Assembly (NCBI RefSeq): GCF_026151205.1
Contig: NC_087076.1
Span: forward strand, 19,337,919 to 19,401,918
DNA from: Bolinopsis microptera
Lineage: Eukaryota > Ctenophora > Tentaculata > Lobata > Bolinopsidae
DNA: 64,000 nt
Direction of reading: 5' to 3'
Shown: positions 22,201 through 34,400 of the stretch, in pieces
Layout of the letters: each line of letters opens with the position of its first letter
Position numbering within the stretch: the first letter of the stretch is position 1
Position numbers and translations under genes: made by a program
Notes under the pieces: model-generated
The model's database searches: none
The model's input: the letters and a program-made list of their open reading frames with translations, nothing else
What the model was told of the DNA's origin: nothing

Positions 22201-24835
22201 CAAGTATTAGCAGAGACAGAAAATTTGTGAACTAAAGAAACCATTGATGAACAAATTATAATATTCTTTAAAAACTACCATCACTTAATTCAGCACAGAA
22301 GTGCAGTTTTAAACTGTGTTTATATGATTTACTTTGTACTATTACTTAATTGAAGTGAGTGCTGGAAAAGCTTATCGTTGCTACTGAGAAATCCTGAGAA
22401 ATCCTATAGTTATCTAACTTTTCATTATTAATTATGATCGTGTATAAATATTGTATTTATTTTAAGCTAAAATATGTTGATCTAAAAGTCTGTATACAAA
22501 TTTCATGAAGTCTAGGATATAGGATTTAGTCGTGACGAATAAATTTCAATCTGAATTTTTAAATTCCTAAATAAAAAGAACATAATAAAAAAATTGTCAC
22601 AGTTATTAACTGAGATATCTCCTTAAGTTTTACACTTTTCGAAATGAATTTTTTTGAAATGGCTCTTTAGTTTAGTATTGCCACTTGCCAGTCACTCGGA
22701 TACGGAAACTTCATGTAGCTGTATTATCAAAAAGTTAAAACTAAGTCGTGTTACTTACCCTAAAATTATTGAAAGACAGATTGAGGTCCACCAAAGTCAA
22801 AGACATCGGCGTTATGTCAGGAACTAAGGTAATGAAATGGGCCTGTAGATGATTTATCAGTTTTTATAGGAATTTGAAAATCACAAAGCGAGAAATACCT
22901 ATTAACTCATTGTTCAGAACTTCACAAAATTAAAAAGTCGACACTTGATGACTTGAAATGTTAAAAAGTCCCACCCTAAGGCTGAGTTTCCTGCCACCAT
23001 CTTTGAGAGCATTGAAAACAGCAGTTCTAGAAACAGTCATACAGCTCTCATCAGGGACACAGAAGGGGGAACCAGACCTAGCTTCCCCTTGGAAGAATCT
23101 TGACAATCCCCCAGTAAAGAGAGCGTTTGTGTTGGGATAGGGGTGCTCTATCATCAGGTTAGGAGGTGTGTCCATTCTGGAGAATATTTCATTTGTGATA
23201 TTTGAGCTGTGTTTAACAGCTAAACTGAACAGAATAAAGGCCCCCTCTGACAACTAGTTTCAGGAAATACACATAGTAATCAATGAACAGACATTATTAA
23301 CTTTTTAAGTGACTTACAAGCAGAGAGTTTGATCACTGCCACTCTCATCAGCAGACTGCATCGCCTGCCTAATCATAGCCCGCATTTCTATCAGCTTTTG
23401 TTGCTTTGGAATCCTTTGTGGCTCTGCTTCTGGTATCTCTACCTCTAATAAATGGTGGGTTTATCTAGCTTATCGTATTAGAACTGTTCGATAAAAGTGA
23501 AAAGATTCTAAAGCCACACAAAAAATTTGTAATGTTTCATGAATTTCAAGACATTAGAGTTTCAAGACATTAGAGTTTCAAGACATTAGAGTTTCAAGAC
23601 ATTAGAGTTTCAAGACATTAGAATTTCAAAACATTAAAGTTTCAAAACATTAGACTTAAATTTAGGAAAACTGAAAACTCACAGATAACAAAGAGACCCA
23701 GGGACATTTTATAATTGACAAAATCAGCCTATTACTCAAATAACTTGAATAACAATAAAAACAAGAACTAACCCTCCAGTACATCTTGTACATGTAATAC
23801 TGGTGGAGATTTCGGAGGTAGTTTATGGTGAGTCACACCGTTTGGGGTGGCGTGGAACGTCTCGAAATTCTCACGGCTCTTCAGTGGTGCACGCAGATTA
23901 GTTCCTATTGTTTGGGACCTGGGAGTGTAATCCGACATTATTTGTTGAAATTATCTGAGGTGGGTTTGACACTGTGGACAGGATTAGAATAAAATATAAG
24001 TCGCTGTAAGTCGCTAAACATCGAGTGAAACTAAAACACCAGTTCTTAAGTCCAGATGTCACTTACACAAGAGCCTCGCTGACAAAGTCGTTTAGGGTAA
24101 AGAGAGGAGGTGGTTTGGGGGCCACAGTAGCTAGATCCAGTAAGTTTACCATGGGAGGTTCCTCGTATATTGGAGGTCTAGTTGCTTTTACTTCATGGGT
24201 CACTTCCAGTTCAGGGGAGTTGGTCGGACCGTGGAGGGACGATAATTCTAGTCCTGAGGAGTGATATCACGTGACAGTGATTAATCAGTCAGCATATTAT
24301 AGTGGTAATGATAATTGGTGGTAAATTATTTGTATGAGTCATCATTTTGAAGAAAGGCTAGAATATGATCCAAACAATGAACAAGGTATGAATCTGACAA
24401 AGTAGAAATGAAATATGATGTATAATGTACAATGTACAATAAGTATACTTCTCAAAGCATTGCCTGAAATAAGTATGAACTTAGGAATATTAAACGAACC
24501 AGCTATCTGAGGTAAAGGAGTGTAAGCATGGGTTAGTTTACCAAAACTATCGACCCCCTTCTTAGCAACTCTCTTCGTCTCTGCATTTAGACCTGAAAAA
24601 CAGACACCTCAGAACCGCTACAAAGTTTAACAAAAAGTCCATGCTCAGATCTTTAGATGGATAGCTGGATAGGATTTAGAGCTACTGTTGCCGGCCATTA
24701 TTAAAAGCGTCCTAATAGAGCAAGCTCTGTGTATGAGAACAGTAAACACATAACACCCTGCTCACCAGTGAATGTTATCTCCTGCTCCGGTTTTTGGGGC
24801 TGAGGCTTTGGCTTACGTAACAGGAGGACTTCCAT
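13267..24835 (-). CDS. Leucine-rich-repeat protein, 14 exons, Cys-rich C-terminus
   Basis: Exons in order: 24835-24766, 24592-24500, 24253-24067, 23918-23773, 23444-23318, 23224-22975, 22842-22759, 19044-18963, 18717-18648, 17243-17074, 16861-16800, 14006-13915, 13794-13654, 13360-13267. All junctions are GT-AG and phases match throughout, giving 555 residues and a TGA stop. Residues 1-280 are Pro/charged and probably disordered. LRRs run from about 284 to 426 (for example LVDLNLSFNNF, LAELNLSFCLIHYIP, IEELNLSYNHLTEVP, LQHLNLEGNQL). A C-terminal module holds CECCGG and CSLTC, perhaps a zinc site. There is no signal peptide or membrane helix, so it is probably an intracellular scaffold. The length and layout recall LRRC63, but I am not certain. 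Introns 7 and 11 contain other genes. The weakest donors are GTGGGA after exon 6 and GTTCGT after exons 2 and 8. Confidence 0.85.
15087..16217 (+). CDS. SLC35G-like transporter (EamA/DMT family), nested in LRR intron 11
   Basis: An uninterrupted 376-residue frame encodes a soluble N-terminus (1-75) and about ten membrane helices in two EamA repeats. Helix 1 is GIGLILIAILSSVAQGALTK; LIFTSPLFACILGRIFLKEKL is the conserved end of repeat 1; KVATVSLMRNLDTVLAFLVQLVVF begins the end of repeat 2. The length fits SLC35G, a branch of the drug/metabolite transporter superfamily with poorly known substrates. It has no intron and lies on the opposite strand within an LRR-gene intron, as expected of a retrocopy, but the frame is intact. 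A fragment of it is copied at 12753-12934. Confidence 0.85.
   Translation: MASPPTAQTKYEERSFIHSNPVTTEDTVLGVAEDIGELITINPVVTINDTAISNVFELESEHGINSSEAPGEQNTPIINRVKGIGLILIAILSSVAQGALTKYLKDIPTGELIMTTGTYSLLLTCLLVTFKGISVTNFPLKKLVFVRVMFNVVVALSKIWSFQNLPLGDATALIFTSPLFACILGRIFLKEKLTPPHLIAMVCGIFGIFMIAKPTFLFHGEAENAAPWYYNLVPILGAVGMGSAYTAQRKIGSAVNCVTISVYMLIAGNIAGLGFQTISGDPYISPACFTPRFMMLTLSFLSIINALSLNKGMSYEKVATVSLMRNLDTVLAFLVQLVVFSEQVEILSLAGTALIIVGTLVLTLSKVFDVSCGISI
16218..16799. other. Intron 11 remainder with GTGCCCCAAGT repeats
   Basis: At 16389-16500 the words TGTGCCCCAAGTGTG and variants repeat irregularly. Nothing else is recognised. Confidence 0.5.
17698..17753. repeat. Hairpin with 16-20 bp arms
   Basis: CCTCCAGTCGATCTGCGCCG and CGGCGCAGACTGGAGG form an imperfect stem around a TATATAA-containing loop inside an LRR-gene intron. 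Confidence 0.6.
19990..22230 (+). pseudogene. LGR/relaxin-receptor-like GPCR, broken, split by a LINE
   Basis: Class A GPCR pieces appear in order without introns. TM4 is GIITASLAIAVIPLIP, near 20100. The extracellular loop has FYGNNGVCLFKYF (20325), as in LGR and relaxin receptors. TM5 is WLMLGVNLVCFIIITCCYLVINMC (20450). After a LINE come TM6, ALQNKISLIVATDFLC then VPFIILLLLLSAV (21810-21890), and TM7 with NSVINPLIY (21970) plus a cytosolic tail ending at 22230. Breaks visible: a frame change between TM4 and the loop, the LINE insertion after FVFV, a TAG where tryptophan is usual in TM6 (21855), and a frame change before TM7. TM1-3 and the ectodomain are not recognised. It lies within intron 7 of the LRR gene on the opposite strand. 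The lack of introns suggests a retrocopy or a single-exon receptor. Confidence 0.75.
20528..21735 (+). mobile_element. LINE fragment (ORF1-like) inserted in the GPCR relic
   Basis: The frame 20597-21259 and its continuation 21180-21509 (one frame change near 21220) encode a coiled-coil region, then RNVLIFGLKEEAGEKL, then KTVFISPDRSPEEREVHRQL and KRYFIRTGKI. This is the pattern of the ORF1-type protein of jockey/CR1-like non-LTR elements. The 3' end is a (TTTCA)n-like tail (CATTTCATTTCATTTC) at 21716-21733, as CR1/L2-type LINEs often have. The element is truncated and lacks reverse transcriptase. Both edges abut receptor coding sequence. Confidence 0.7.
23533..23655. repeat. 16 bp tandem repeat in LRR intron 4
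   Basis: About seven units of TTCAAGACATTAGAGT, the last ones diverged (TTCAAAACATTAAAG). Confidence 0.85.
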
Positions 24836-25454
24836 CGCATACTATACCTTCATGAACACAATTAATTAGTATACTTATAAACAAAATCAATAGACGGCGA
24901 AGAGAAGTTGAAAGTAATTTGTAACGTGGAGATGTTAAGGGTGGGGGGGGGGGGACTGTGAATATTTGATTTTGTCCAGTAATACAATCTTTGATTAATA
25001 TGTAAAGTGATGATCTCATATTATTGCTTGACACCTCATATATTTCACAGCATCTTATTTTGCCAGCCAACCGGGTAAAGAATGACATCATTCTGTAAGC
25101 TCTCGTATTCAATTAGTGATGATGCAATAACATTATAACATGGACACAGAGAGAGTAGAGAGCACCGCACGTGATCGGACCTGTAGTCAGGTGACACCAC
25201 CAGGGTGCTCGTTATTCACGTGACCGCGTATCACTGACCAATACTATCGCTCTTTATAATCTCGTGACACTGCAGCATTGAATAATGGGGTAACAGCCTT
25301 ATATGTCTGTCAGTCGTTCTGCCAGCCAAACCGTATTATGAGTAAAGAAGACGTGTAACTCCTGGACCCTGGTATTATAAACGAGTTTAGCCAGCATTCG
25401 TTGTGATTGTTCAGTGTGTCCCTTACCTGCGATTCAGGTAAACTTTGTTTTGAA
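24836..25454. promoter_or_regulatory. Shared head-to-head promoter region, LRR gene and piwi
   Basis: About 620 bp separates the start codons of two divergently transcribed genes. It contains CACGTG palindromes at about 25170 and 25218, plus another (ATCACGTGAC) at 24269 in the LRR gene, matching the E-box consensus. A G-run lies at 24942-24954. I see no clear TATA box assigned to either gene. Co-regulation is inference from geometry. Confidence 0.45.
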
Positions 25455-28400
25455 ATGCGTCCAGGTGGAAGAGGTAGAGGGGTAAATGGAGGGCTAAATG
25501 GAGGGGTAAACGGAGGTGCAGTTCAAACACCTGCAGCTGGCAGAGGAAGAGGTAGATGTTTAATTTAATATTTATAAAGTTTGTTTAGTTTCCATTCCGT
25601 TAGGGATCGTTCACGTTTGCTTACGCTAGTTTAATTTCAACAAAATAGCCGGGGGGCGTTTTAAATTACCAAAAAAAAGAGCGGCTTACGTAATATGTGA
25701 ACGGCTCCTTATTACTGCATTGTGCAATTTAATGTTCCATTTGATAAACTTTTAAACTAGATATTTTACATATATATATGATGTATGATCTTGTTAGTAC
25801 ATGGGTCGATCTGCATACATTTGGACTAATTACTAGATAGTAGATACTAGTATAAAGCGTTCACATAAGTGCATATTATATGACGTATATACTTATATAG
25901 TAATTCCATGTGCAAGCTGTGCATGTAAGTATGAAGTATAAAATTCTTATGCTACTGCTGTAAGTGCGTTTCTAGTGCTAGTCAATATATTATAGGACAC
26001 TACAACTCAGTGTACCTAATGATTCTATCAATACCTCGAATTTCCACCAGGACGAGGGAGAGGGTCGCGAGTAATTACTCCACCAGATCAAGAACAAACA
26101 ATTCCTGCAATCGGTCAGTTATCAGTTGGAGGGGTCAGAGAGAGGGGCGCCAGAGCTAACTACAGGGTAAGATGCACCTCATCAAACTTACAAAATTTTA
26201 TTATTTATTTGTCATGGAAGCGTTAAGAAATTTAACTAGGAGGTTTTGAAAAACATAATCGGACAATTTTACCATCGAGATTTTCAAAGTGTTCCCGATA
26301 TGGTTATAAATATAATGCACCAGATTTATTTCACACAAGATTCCACCAACTTTTCTAAATACCAGCAGGATGAACCAGGTCCATCTCAACTAGCAGCAGT
26401 GAAGTGTGGACCACCCCCTGGTAAACCAGTCACTCTTCTAACTAACTATCTTAAGTTGGTCAAGTCGAATAATCTCCCTATCTTCCAGTACCATGTGGAG
26501 ATATCCCCCGAGGTTAGTTTCATGTTAAGTTGTACTTGAGTTGTTATTTTGGGGGGGGGGGTGTAACCCAAAAAAACCCAATCCCAGTATGACCTTTTTC
26601 AGGGTAGGAGTTGGGTTTTTTTGGGTTTTTTTGGGTTTTTTACAAATTTTTCATTTGAAGGAAATAAAATCATGTAGGCACCTAGCAAAACAATTATCAG
26701 TACAACATCACTGTTGTTGTTCATCACTACAACATCACAATAGATATAATCGCTTAAATATCACCCAAAAGCAGTATTTTATTCACTGATGTGCTCAGAA
26801 GAAGTTGGCCATCCAGATATGATATCAGCCATATGTAATGCTCACTTCGATGGCCATGGCAAATTGAGTTAGTAGGGACGCAACTCACTGATGACCCCAA
26901 CCCTGACCGCAACCGGTACGAGAGGAATAAAGCCTTTCTTCTCACCTTCACGATCTCTGTTTCCGTTTTCCTGATCATCCGCTTAACGAGAAACCATGCT
27001 CTATCTCCAACTGAAAGAATCTTGCAGTTACCATCAGCTGCGTGATCACATGTGATATTAAGTGATATCTTCGCTTGTTTATGGCCCTGGAGTCGCTAAA
27101 ATCTTGACTGGGATGGCATTCGATCTCGCCCTCCATTAAGGCAAACCTCAACAGCCGTATCATGATGCAGAGCATCACCATACACAGTTACTATTTTCGC
27201 CCATTCCTCTGATGAGTCAATATCCTCCACTTCCTCTTCTTCATCATCTGTTTCCGCTTCGTCACTCTCTGCTCCGTCAGAAGATGGTTGGAAAGCCTCT
27301 CCTTCAAAGTTACAGTGTTCTTATCGCATCATCAAAATTTTTACAAGTAGGCAGGTGGTCTTTCAAAGTTTCAATGGTTGTGTGAAGCTTAGGTGGCCCA
27401 AGGCGTCACCGCTGGATATAAGCTGGGTGGAAGCCCTGGTCTGATGTGAGGCTCCCAGAACTTTGAAAAGGGGTATTCTGCTGGTGCCCTCTTCCAGACA
27501 CTCATCGGACAGCATGATGAAAGCCACTACCTCCACGTGGTGAAGACTGGATACTGAACAGGGGGTCCAGGCTAAAGGCAGGACGGTCGACGGGAGACAT
27601 TGAGCCCCGGAAGTTCAATAATTTGATCTATTGACTCCTTAACTCTTGGTCTACAAGAGGCTTTGAGACTCGTAAATCTTTACTGTGGATTGCACAGTAG
27701 CTAAAGAGGTGTTGGCTGTTACCCTGTTCAACCTAGTCTACTATGACCCAGCTAGACTGGACCACACTCTGGTAGTCAGGATACGGCTCCCTATGCCCGG
27801 GGTACCGGGTAACGAGGTAGTCAGGGGAAGGGTTAGTCCCCGCTAAAGTGTAGCTCTGTTCTCACTCTAACCTCCTTATGCTTTGGGATAAAATCGGAAA
27901 GTCCCACACTGGAGCAGGTGACGATTGGGTAAGGATTACAACTGATGCTGTTTGGTAGAAAAAGGAAGTGTCACATTTGTCTTGTATAGCATATGTTCGT
28001 GCAATTACATGCTCAAGATACCCAAGATATTATGGTGAGAGTTAAAGATGGCTTTTGTTCAAGCGGATTGCCTTAACCTTTTACTCTTTTAGTGGCGCAA
28101 GAGTTAAGAACACAATCCACTGCCAATGTGCACTGTGCAGGGGACTGCACAGGATTGTGAGCCAACTGAAAAGTCAAGATGAATCTTATCAACAGCTATC
28201 AATAAGGTTAAAGCCCCTTATTTTTCTAGTGGAAGTGGTTGCCGGGGTAATTACGCTGCTATTACAGAAGCTGATAACTCGGTCTCCACAACACGACAAC
28301 CTATTTCTACAGAAAGTCAAACAAGAAAACATCAAAAAAATATGAACATCAATTGTATTGTATCATGTAAAAGGACTGCTAAGGTTAGCACATTTAACAT

Positions 28401-31400
28401 AAGAACAGCCAGAGAACAGCACAAACGCATCGAACTTGCAGAACTATTTTCTCGAATCAAACTGCACATCCTTGGCCTGCAAGAACATCATGTAGAGCAT
28501 TCTGAGCCTACCAGGATAGAAAAGATGAACAAAGGGATTCATCTAGTGACCTCATCTGCGTGGAAAAACGCAGCTGGCGCTTCTAATGGGAAAGTAGGAA
28601 TCATCTTGACGAGGACAGCATATGAGGCTATTTAAGTCTTATAAAATCTTACAGCGCAAGGATCCTCACCATGTCTTTCAATGGAAAGCGCAGGCTCACT
28701 GTCATCACATGCTACAGTCCTACAGAAGCCTCATCTGATGAGGAGGCAGAAAATCTCTTTTGTCTAAAACCAAGCATCTTACTGTTAATTTAGTAGAAGA
28801 GGAGCCACACACAATAACTTCTGAGGACGGACATGCCTTAGAGGAAGTTGAGGATTTTTTCTACCCAGGAGCCTGGATAAGTACAACAGAGCACGACTTA
28901 AGGGTACCCAAGGCCAAGGCATGGGCTGCCTACCACAAAATGAAGGCTATATGGAGGTCCAATTTGCGCCGAGATTTAAAGATCCGTCTGTTTCAAGGCT
29001 ACAGTTGAATCAATCTTCCTGTATGGAACGGAAACGTGGACAATGACAGAATCTTTGAAAATAATAGACAGATGTTACAGTAAAATGCTTTGGATGGCCC
29101 TAAACGTGGACTGGAGAGAACATCGCACCAACAAAGAGGTCTTTAAATCACTCCCAAGAGTTAGTTCGAAGATACAGGCCAGAAGAATGAGGTCGGCTGG
29201 GCACATCCAGAGATCCAGCGATATGATGACCTGGCAGTACACCAACTTCTCCTTCGGGAACCTAGCCATGGGACCAGAGGGAGGGGCAGACCACCGCTCA
29301 CTTTCGTCGATAACCTAATAAGTGACACCGTACTCAAGAACACTGGGAGATTAAGGAGCTTATGGCGGACAGAAAGCTTTGGAGACACATCATTGAGACT
29401 CGGACTCTGAAGCCGCCTTAAGTCAAGTAATTTAAGTCATGTGCTTTGACTTGCCCTTGACCTTCGTCATAGCCTCCTTCCATGACAGGAGAACACATTT
29501 GCCACATTTGGCACATTTCCACTTTGTGCATTCATATGGATTATATCTCGATGATCGAGACATCCTGTTTGCTATCGTGATAACATACTATCAATATAAA
29601 CACACTCATATACTATGTAAACTATCTATTAAGTTAAGACATGAGAACAACACGTAGGTAAGACTCAGTGGGAAATAATTCACATTCAATACAATTAATG
29701 AAATGGCTAGAATTTTGTTTAAATTTTGTTTAAAAAACCCAAAAAACCCAAAAAAACCCAATCCCAGTATTACCTTTTCTTGGGTAGGAGTTGGGTTTTT
29801 TTGGGTTACACCCCCCCCCCCTATTTTAAAGACTTGTGGTGATATGATGATAGGCACTACGGAGTTAGAACTTTAGAAGGGTGTTTGCATTAAAGGTTAT
29901 ATAGAAAATTGATATTATGTGTGTGATGATCTGAGATTAATCCAACGAAGCGGGCACTGGACAGATGTTTGAGATGTTAACGAAAAATACTTTTCAGCAT
30001 ATTAATTAGCGTTGTCAAATTTGTTTATCTAATTGTATTAAGGATTAATTATTAAGAACTTTATAGCTAAAAGAAGAACTAATTGCCAGATTGTGAATGA
30101 AAGAAGAAAAACAGGAATGATGTACAATGGAATAGAAGAACTAAAATATAAAATTATATTTAAAGGTTAGATACGAACTTAATTAAACGTGCCACCAAGA
30201 TTCTATTGATTTCCACGAAAACCTTGCACGATAATATTTAAGGAAAATTGTGGGAAAACATTAAACCATTTTTAACTCTCTTTCTATTAAAACATTCAGA
30301 TCAAATTTTGTACACTTTCTTGGATACAATTGGAGCTGAGAAAGAATATCATGTCACAAGTTCTACTAAAGATGGGGAGATAATACACAGAGTAACTGTA
30401 AAGAGAACAGGAGAAGTCATAAAAGACAGCCCGCACTTTGCTAACGTATTCTTTAATCAGTAAGTGTGGTCAATCAGTGAAGTCGATCGACGATCAGTAA
30501 GGTTCTGAAGAATTCGGATGATGACATAGAACAGATTGTGTAATGTAATTTGTGATGTGTATGTGATGTGTAATGTAATTTGAATGACTTGGTAGTACAG
30601 TTCATAATGGACTCTAAGTTTTGAAACGAGGAATTGAAATGCCCAGAAAATCATTATCATCATGCCTTTAAAGTAAAATATTTCGCTTGAGATTTGCTAA
30701 AATTATGAAATAAGTACATGATTTCTAAACCATAATTTCAGTATTCATATTTTAGATCTGTTGCGATAGAATAACGAAAACTCTTCAGTGTGGCAAATAA
30801 CATATCCGACTGGCAGAGAATTCGAAGAGATTACTTTGACCCAAAGAACGTGACAAAACTTCCTCAATATCACGTGGAGATCCTGCCTGGCTATCAGTTT
30901 AGAGCTGGAACCTTCGCTTCGGGTCCCCTCATGAGTATCGATAATAAACACAAAGTCATGCGGACTAACACAGCTCTGCAGTTTATCCAGGAAATCGTTA
31001 CAAAGGTATAATATATATCTTTAAAATATACAGCACATTTGCATAGCTATGTCTTTCTAATTTGTTAATGTTAAAATATTTTACATGTTAAGAGAATTTT
31101 CGAACTCGATATAATAATATATAATATATATTTTTTGAAACTATGATGCAGTACTACAGTATGACTGAATGTTTTCATAAAAATCGAATAAGCGGGATAC
31201 ATAAGTTTCTTATAAATATATATATATATATTTATAAGAAACTATAGTATAAATAAACTATAGTATATATTATAAGAAACTATAGTATATATACTCAAAT
31301 ACCCGGCCGAATCCATAGTATATATACTATAGATTCGGCCGGGTATTTGAGTGAAAATTGCCGGCAAGAGCCGGGATTAGACAGATATACCCTGGCGATA

Positions 31401-34400
31401 TTCCTGCCGCTTACGTGCCGTGTCTATAATTTATAAACACTATAACCATTGGTATTGTCAGAAAGGTGGTCAGCTACAAACAGCTCAAACTGATATAATC
31501 CGAGAGTTGACAGGAAGAGTCGTTATTACAAGGTAATCTCGATAATTCCAATTTTTGTTAAAGAAATTTTGTTGTACTACAACGTGAACAACACCTCAAG
31601 ATTTCAACAACCTTGGTAAATGAATAAATTCTCATCTCTTACTCCAACACTTTTCCAAGGTACAACAACAGCACATACAAGATTGATGACGTATTGTTTG
31701 ACATGAAAGCATCTCATGAGATTGAATTGCGACCTGGGTACAAAATATCCTTCATAGATTACTACAAAAATAAGTTCAATCTCACAATCCATGATGCAGA
31801 CCAGCCGATTCTTTTGAGTCGAAAGGTAATTGTCTTACCTAAGCGTTTCATTTTAATGTTCTACAACTTTTTGACAATTATTATCATAATGATCAATTCA
31901 CGATTATCAAATTATTATGTCAGAATCTATGATTAGTTCCCAGACGCCAGGGCATCCAACGACTTTCACGTTGTAACTATGTCCTCTCAATTATAAGATT
32001 ATGGTACCCAGTGGCGTAACGTTGCCTGTTGGCGCCCCCCTGCCAAAAAAAGCGCCCCCCTGTTGGCGCCCCCTCCCCTTTTGGTGCCCCTCCCTAAAAT
32101 TGATCAAATTAGGTGATTTTAAAGAATATGCCGGTAAAATCTCTAAAAAAAGTGTGTATCTAGAGCAAAAAGCGCAGTTTTGCTAGTACTTTAGTTAAGT
32201 TTTCGAAATTGTCCCACATTCAAACGACGATTTGGCGCCCCCCTAAGACGGCGCCCCCCTGCACAGCGGGGTCAGCAGGGCCTTTCGTTACGCCACTGAT
32301 GGTACCTCCATAAAGCCATTGTTTCAGAAACAACGTGATACCAATGGTAATGATAAAGAAATACAGATTCATCTAGTTCCAGAAGTATGCTATCTCACTG
32401 GACTGTCCGAACAAGAATCTACCAACACAAGAACCCCTTTATTTAAGGCACTGTCAAATGTAACACGCACCAATCCGACTGATAAAGTTGCGGTTCTCCA
32501 GACCTTTGCTGATACCATAAACCAAGAACCGATAACCGAGAGGTACATCATTACGTTATAACTTAACATTATACATGATCCGGAACAACACTTTAAATTA
32601 TTATAATAATAATATACGTTCAAATATGCGTTTAAAAAACAGAATAACATCTAGATCACACTGAAAACAGGTTAATTTGATACACAAAGTATTATTTTAG
32701 GTGGGGCTTGAATGTGGAAACTTCCTTACTGCAACTTCAAGGAGGAAACATTGGAGCAGAACAAGTTATCAATGAGAAATTCAAAATAGACAGGGGAAGC
32801 TTTGATAGAATGACAAGGAGTAGATTTGTCATATCTTCTGCAGGAATCAAGGATAATTGCCATATCATCTGCAACAGTAGGGACATGCCGGTAAAACTAA
32901 ACTCAATTTTCAACAGAATTTAAAATTGACTTCTCATTGACCGAAACTATACCAGCAACAATTAACAATTTTGTTCAAATTTCAGTTGGCACTGTCTATG
33001 GTAGAGCAGAAATTTGCTCAAGCAGCTGGCATGGATATAATTTTCAGAAGAGAGAACATTATTCAAGTTAACAGTGACAGGTATTTATTATTTAACTTTC
33101 ATCATTTTCTATTTGATTACTGAGTGTACATGCAGAGTGCAAACCTGTAATGTAATCCCAAATCCCCATAATATAGATCTGTACTATATTATTCAATGCA
33201 AAATAACTTGAATTCATGACAAATTTACTTAAGTATTGATGGACGGGAGAAGTGAGCCATATTTTTTCTGGCATTTTTTCTGACAGCCATTGACCAACGC
33301 TTCCAGCAGCGAAAAAATTCTTAATCTATAATCTCTACAGCTAGTAACTAAGCCTGTAGAGTACAATTTATAATGTTGATTTAGACTTGATGAGTAACTT
33401 GTTTAAGGGGGCCGGGGGCCGTGGGCGTATATGAAATTTCTCTCGAAATTGTTTTTATAGTTGTTTCTGATAAAGGGGAGTGATATCTATCAGCTTCTTT
33501 TGGTCCCACGGAAAAATATGTGTGTATGCTCATGTGTAATTAATTGTATTGTACGATCAAGATTCTAAAACTCTTCTCGTAAATTTTTTGAGCAATCACC
33601 CTGAAACTTTCAGGATATGTTCTAGGGATCATTTAGAGGATTATGTAACATAAGCGCTGACCTTTGACCGGTGATAACTTCGGCTAGGAACAATATTTTT
33701 CCATAGGACTAAGATCAGCTAATAGATATCACTCCCCTCTATCAGAAACAACTATAAAATCAATTTCGAAAGATATTTCATAAAGACCCCCTTAATTTCT
33801 TTGGCACAGTTGAAAAAGAAATCAAGTTGAAACAAATACCCTCGGGGCTCGGTCTCACCCCTCATTAAGCAAGCTAGTAGCAAACTAGTAGCAAACTAGT
33901 AGCAAACTAGTAGCAAACTACCATGATGGTATTATCACCATAGTGGTATTAACTACTCCATTAAACTGAAATTTACAGGGCAGAAGCATTCATGGAGGCA
34001 GGGAACTCAGTGGATACGAAAGCTCTGCTTTTTATTTTGCCAAACGAGAAAGCTGACAGATACAATGCCATCAAAAAACGTTTTTGTGTTGAACAGCCGA
34101 GAATCACACAGGTATAATTTCTTAAGGGCATTTTGTTGTTTATGACATATTGTGCCAGTTAAGGCAGAGATTAAATAATAAATCAATTTATACATTTATT
34201 TAGTTAAAAAATTTCCTCTTTCCTCTTTAAATAGAGTCAATCAATGTTCTTAAGTTTCTCTTTAATTTTTCAGAAAATTGATACCATCCTATGCACACTG
34301 AATACTGATTTTATCTTCCATTCTTCCAGGTCGTTTTAGCAAAAACCTTACGGAACAGCAATGGATTAGCGTCAAAGATTACAAAGATCCTAATGCAGAT

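Larger units (their letters stand above)
26551..29821. mobile_element. 3.3 kb foldback-type DNA element with poly-G ends, piwi intron 3
   Basis: Both ends read inward GGGGGGG-TGTAACCCAAAAAAACCC and are about 85 bp inverted copies. Each end is itself a near-palindrome of AACCCAAAAAAACCC and GGGTTTTTTTGGGTT around a ~30 bp core; the core is in opposite orientation relative to the outer arm in the two ends. TATTTT flanks both sides (26545-26550 and 29822-29827), a 6 bp target duplication. The interior contains a LINE (27.4-29.4 kb) and weak minus-strand coding traces at 26750-27300. No transposase is recognised. The superfamily is unassigned. Confidence 0.75.

Noticed and set aside
23773-23943. 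Start of a separate gene at the ATG at 23943 (MSDYTPRSQ)
   Set aside because: A CAG acceptor at 23919-23921 inside this stretch joins exon 3 in perfect phase, so it is read as an internal exon.
26775-26870. Missing piwi exon with HFDG-like text
   Set aside because: No phase-compatible splice sites; the true exon with matching phases and PIWI pattern was found at 30090-30165.
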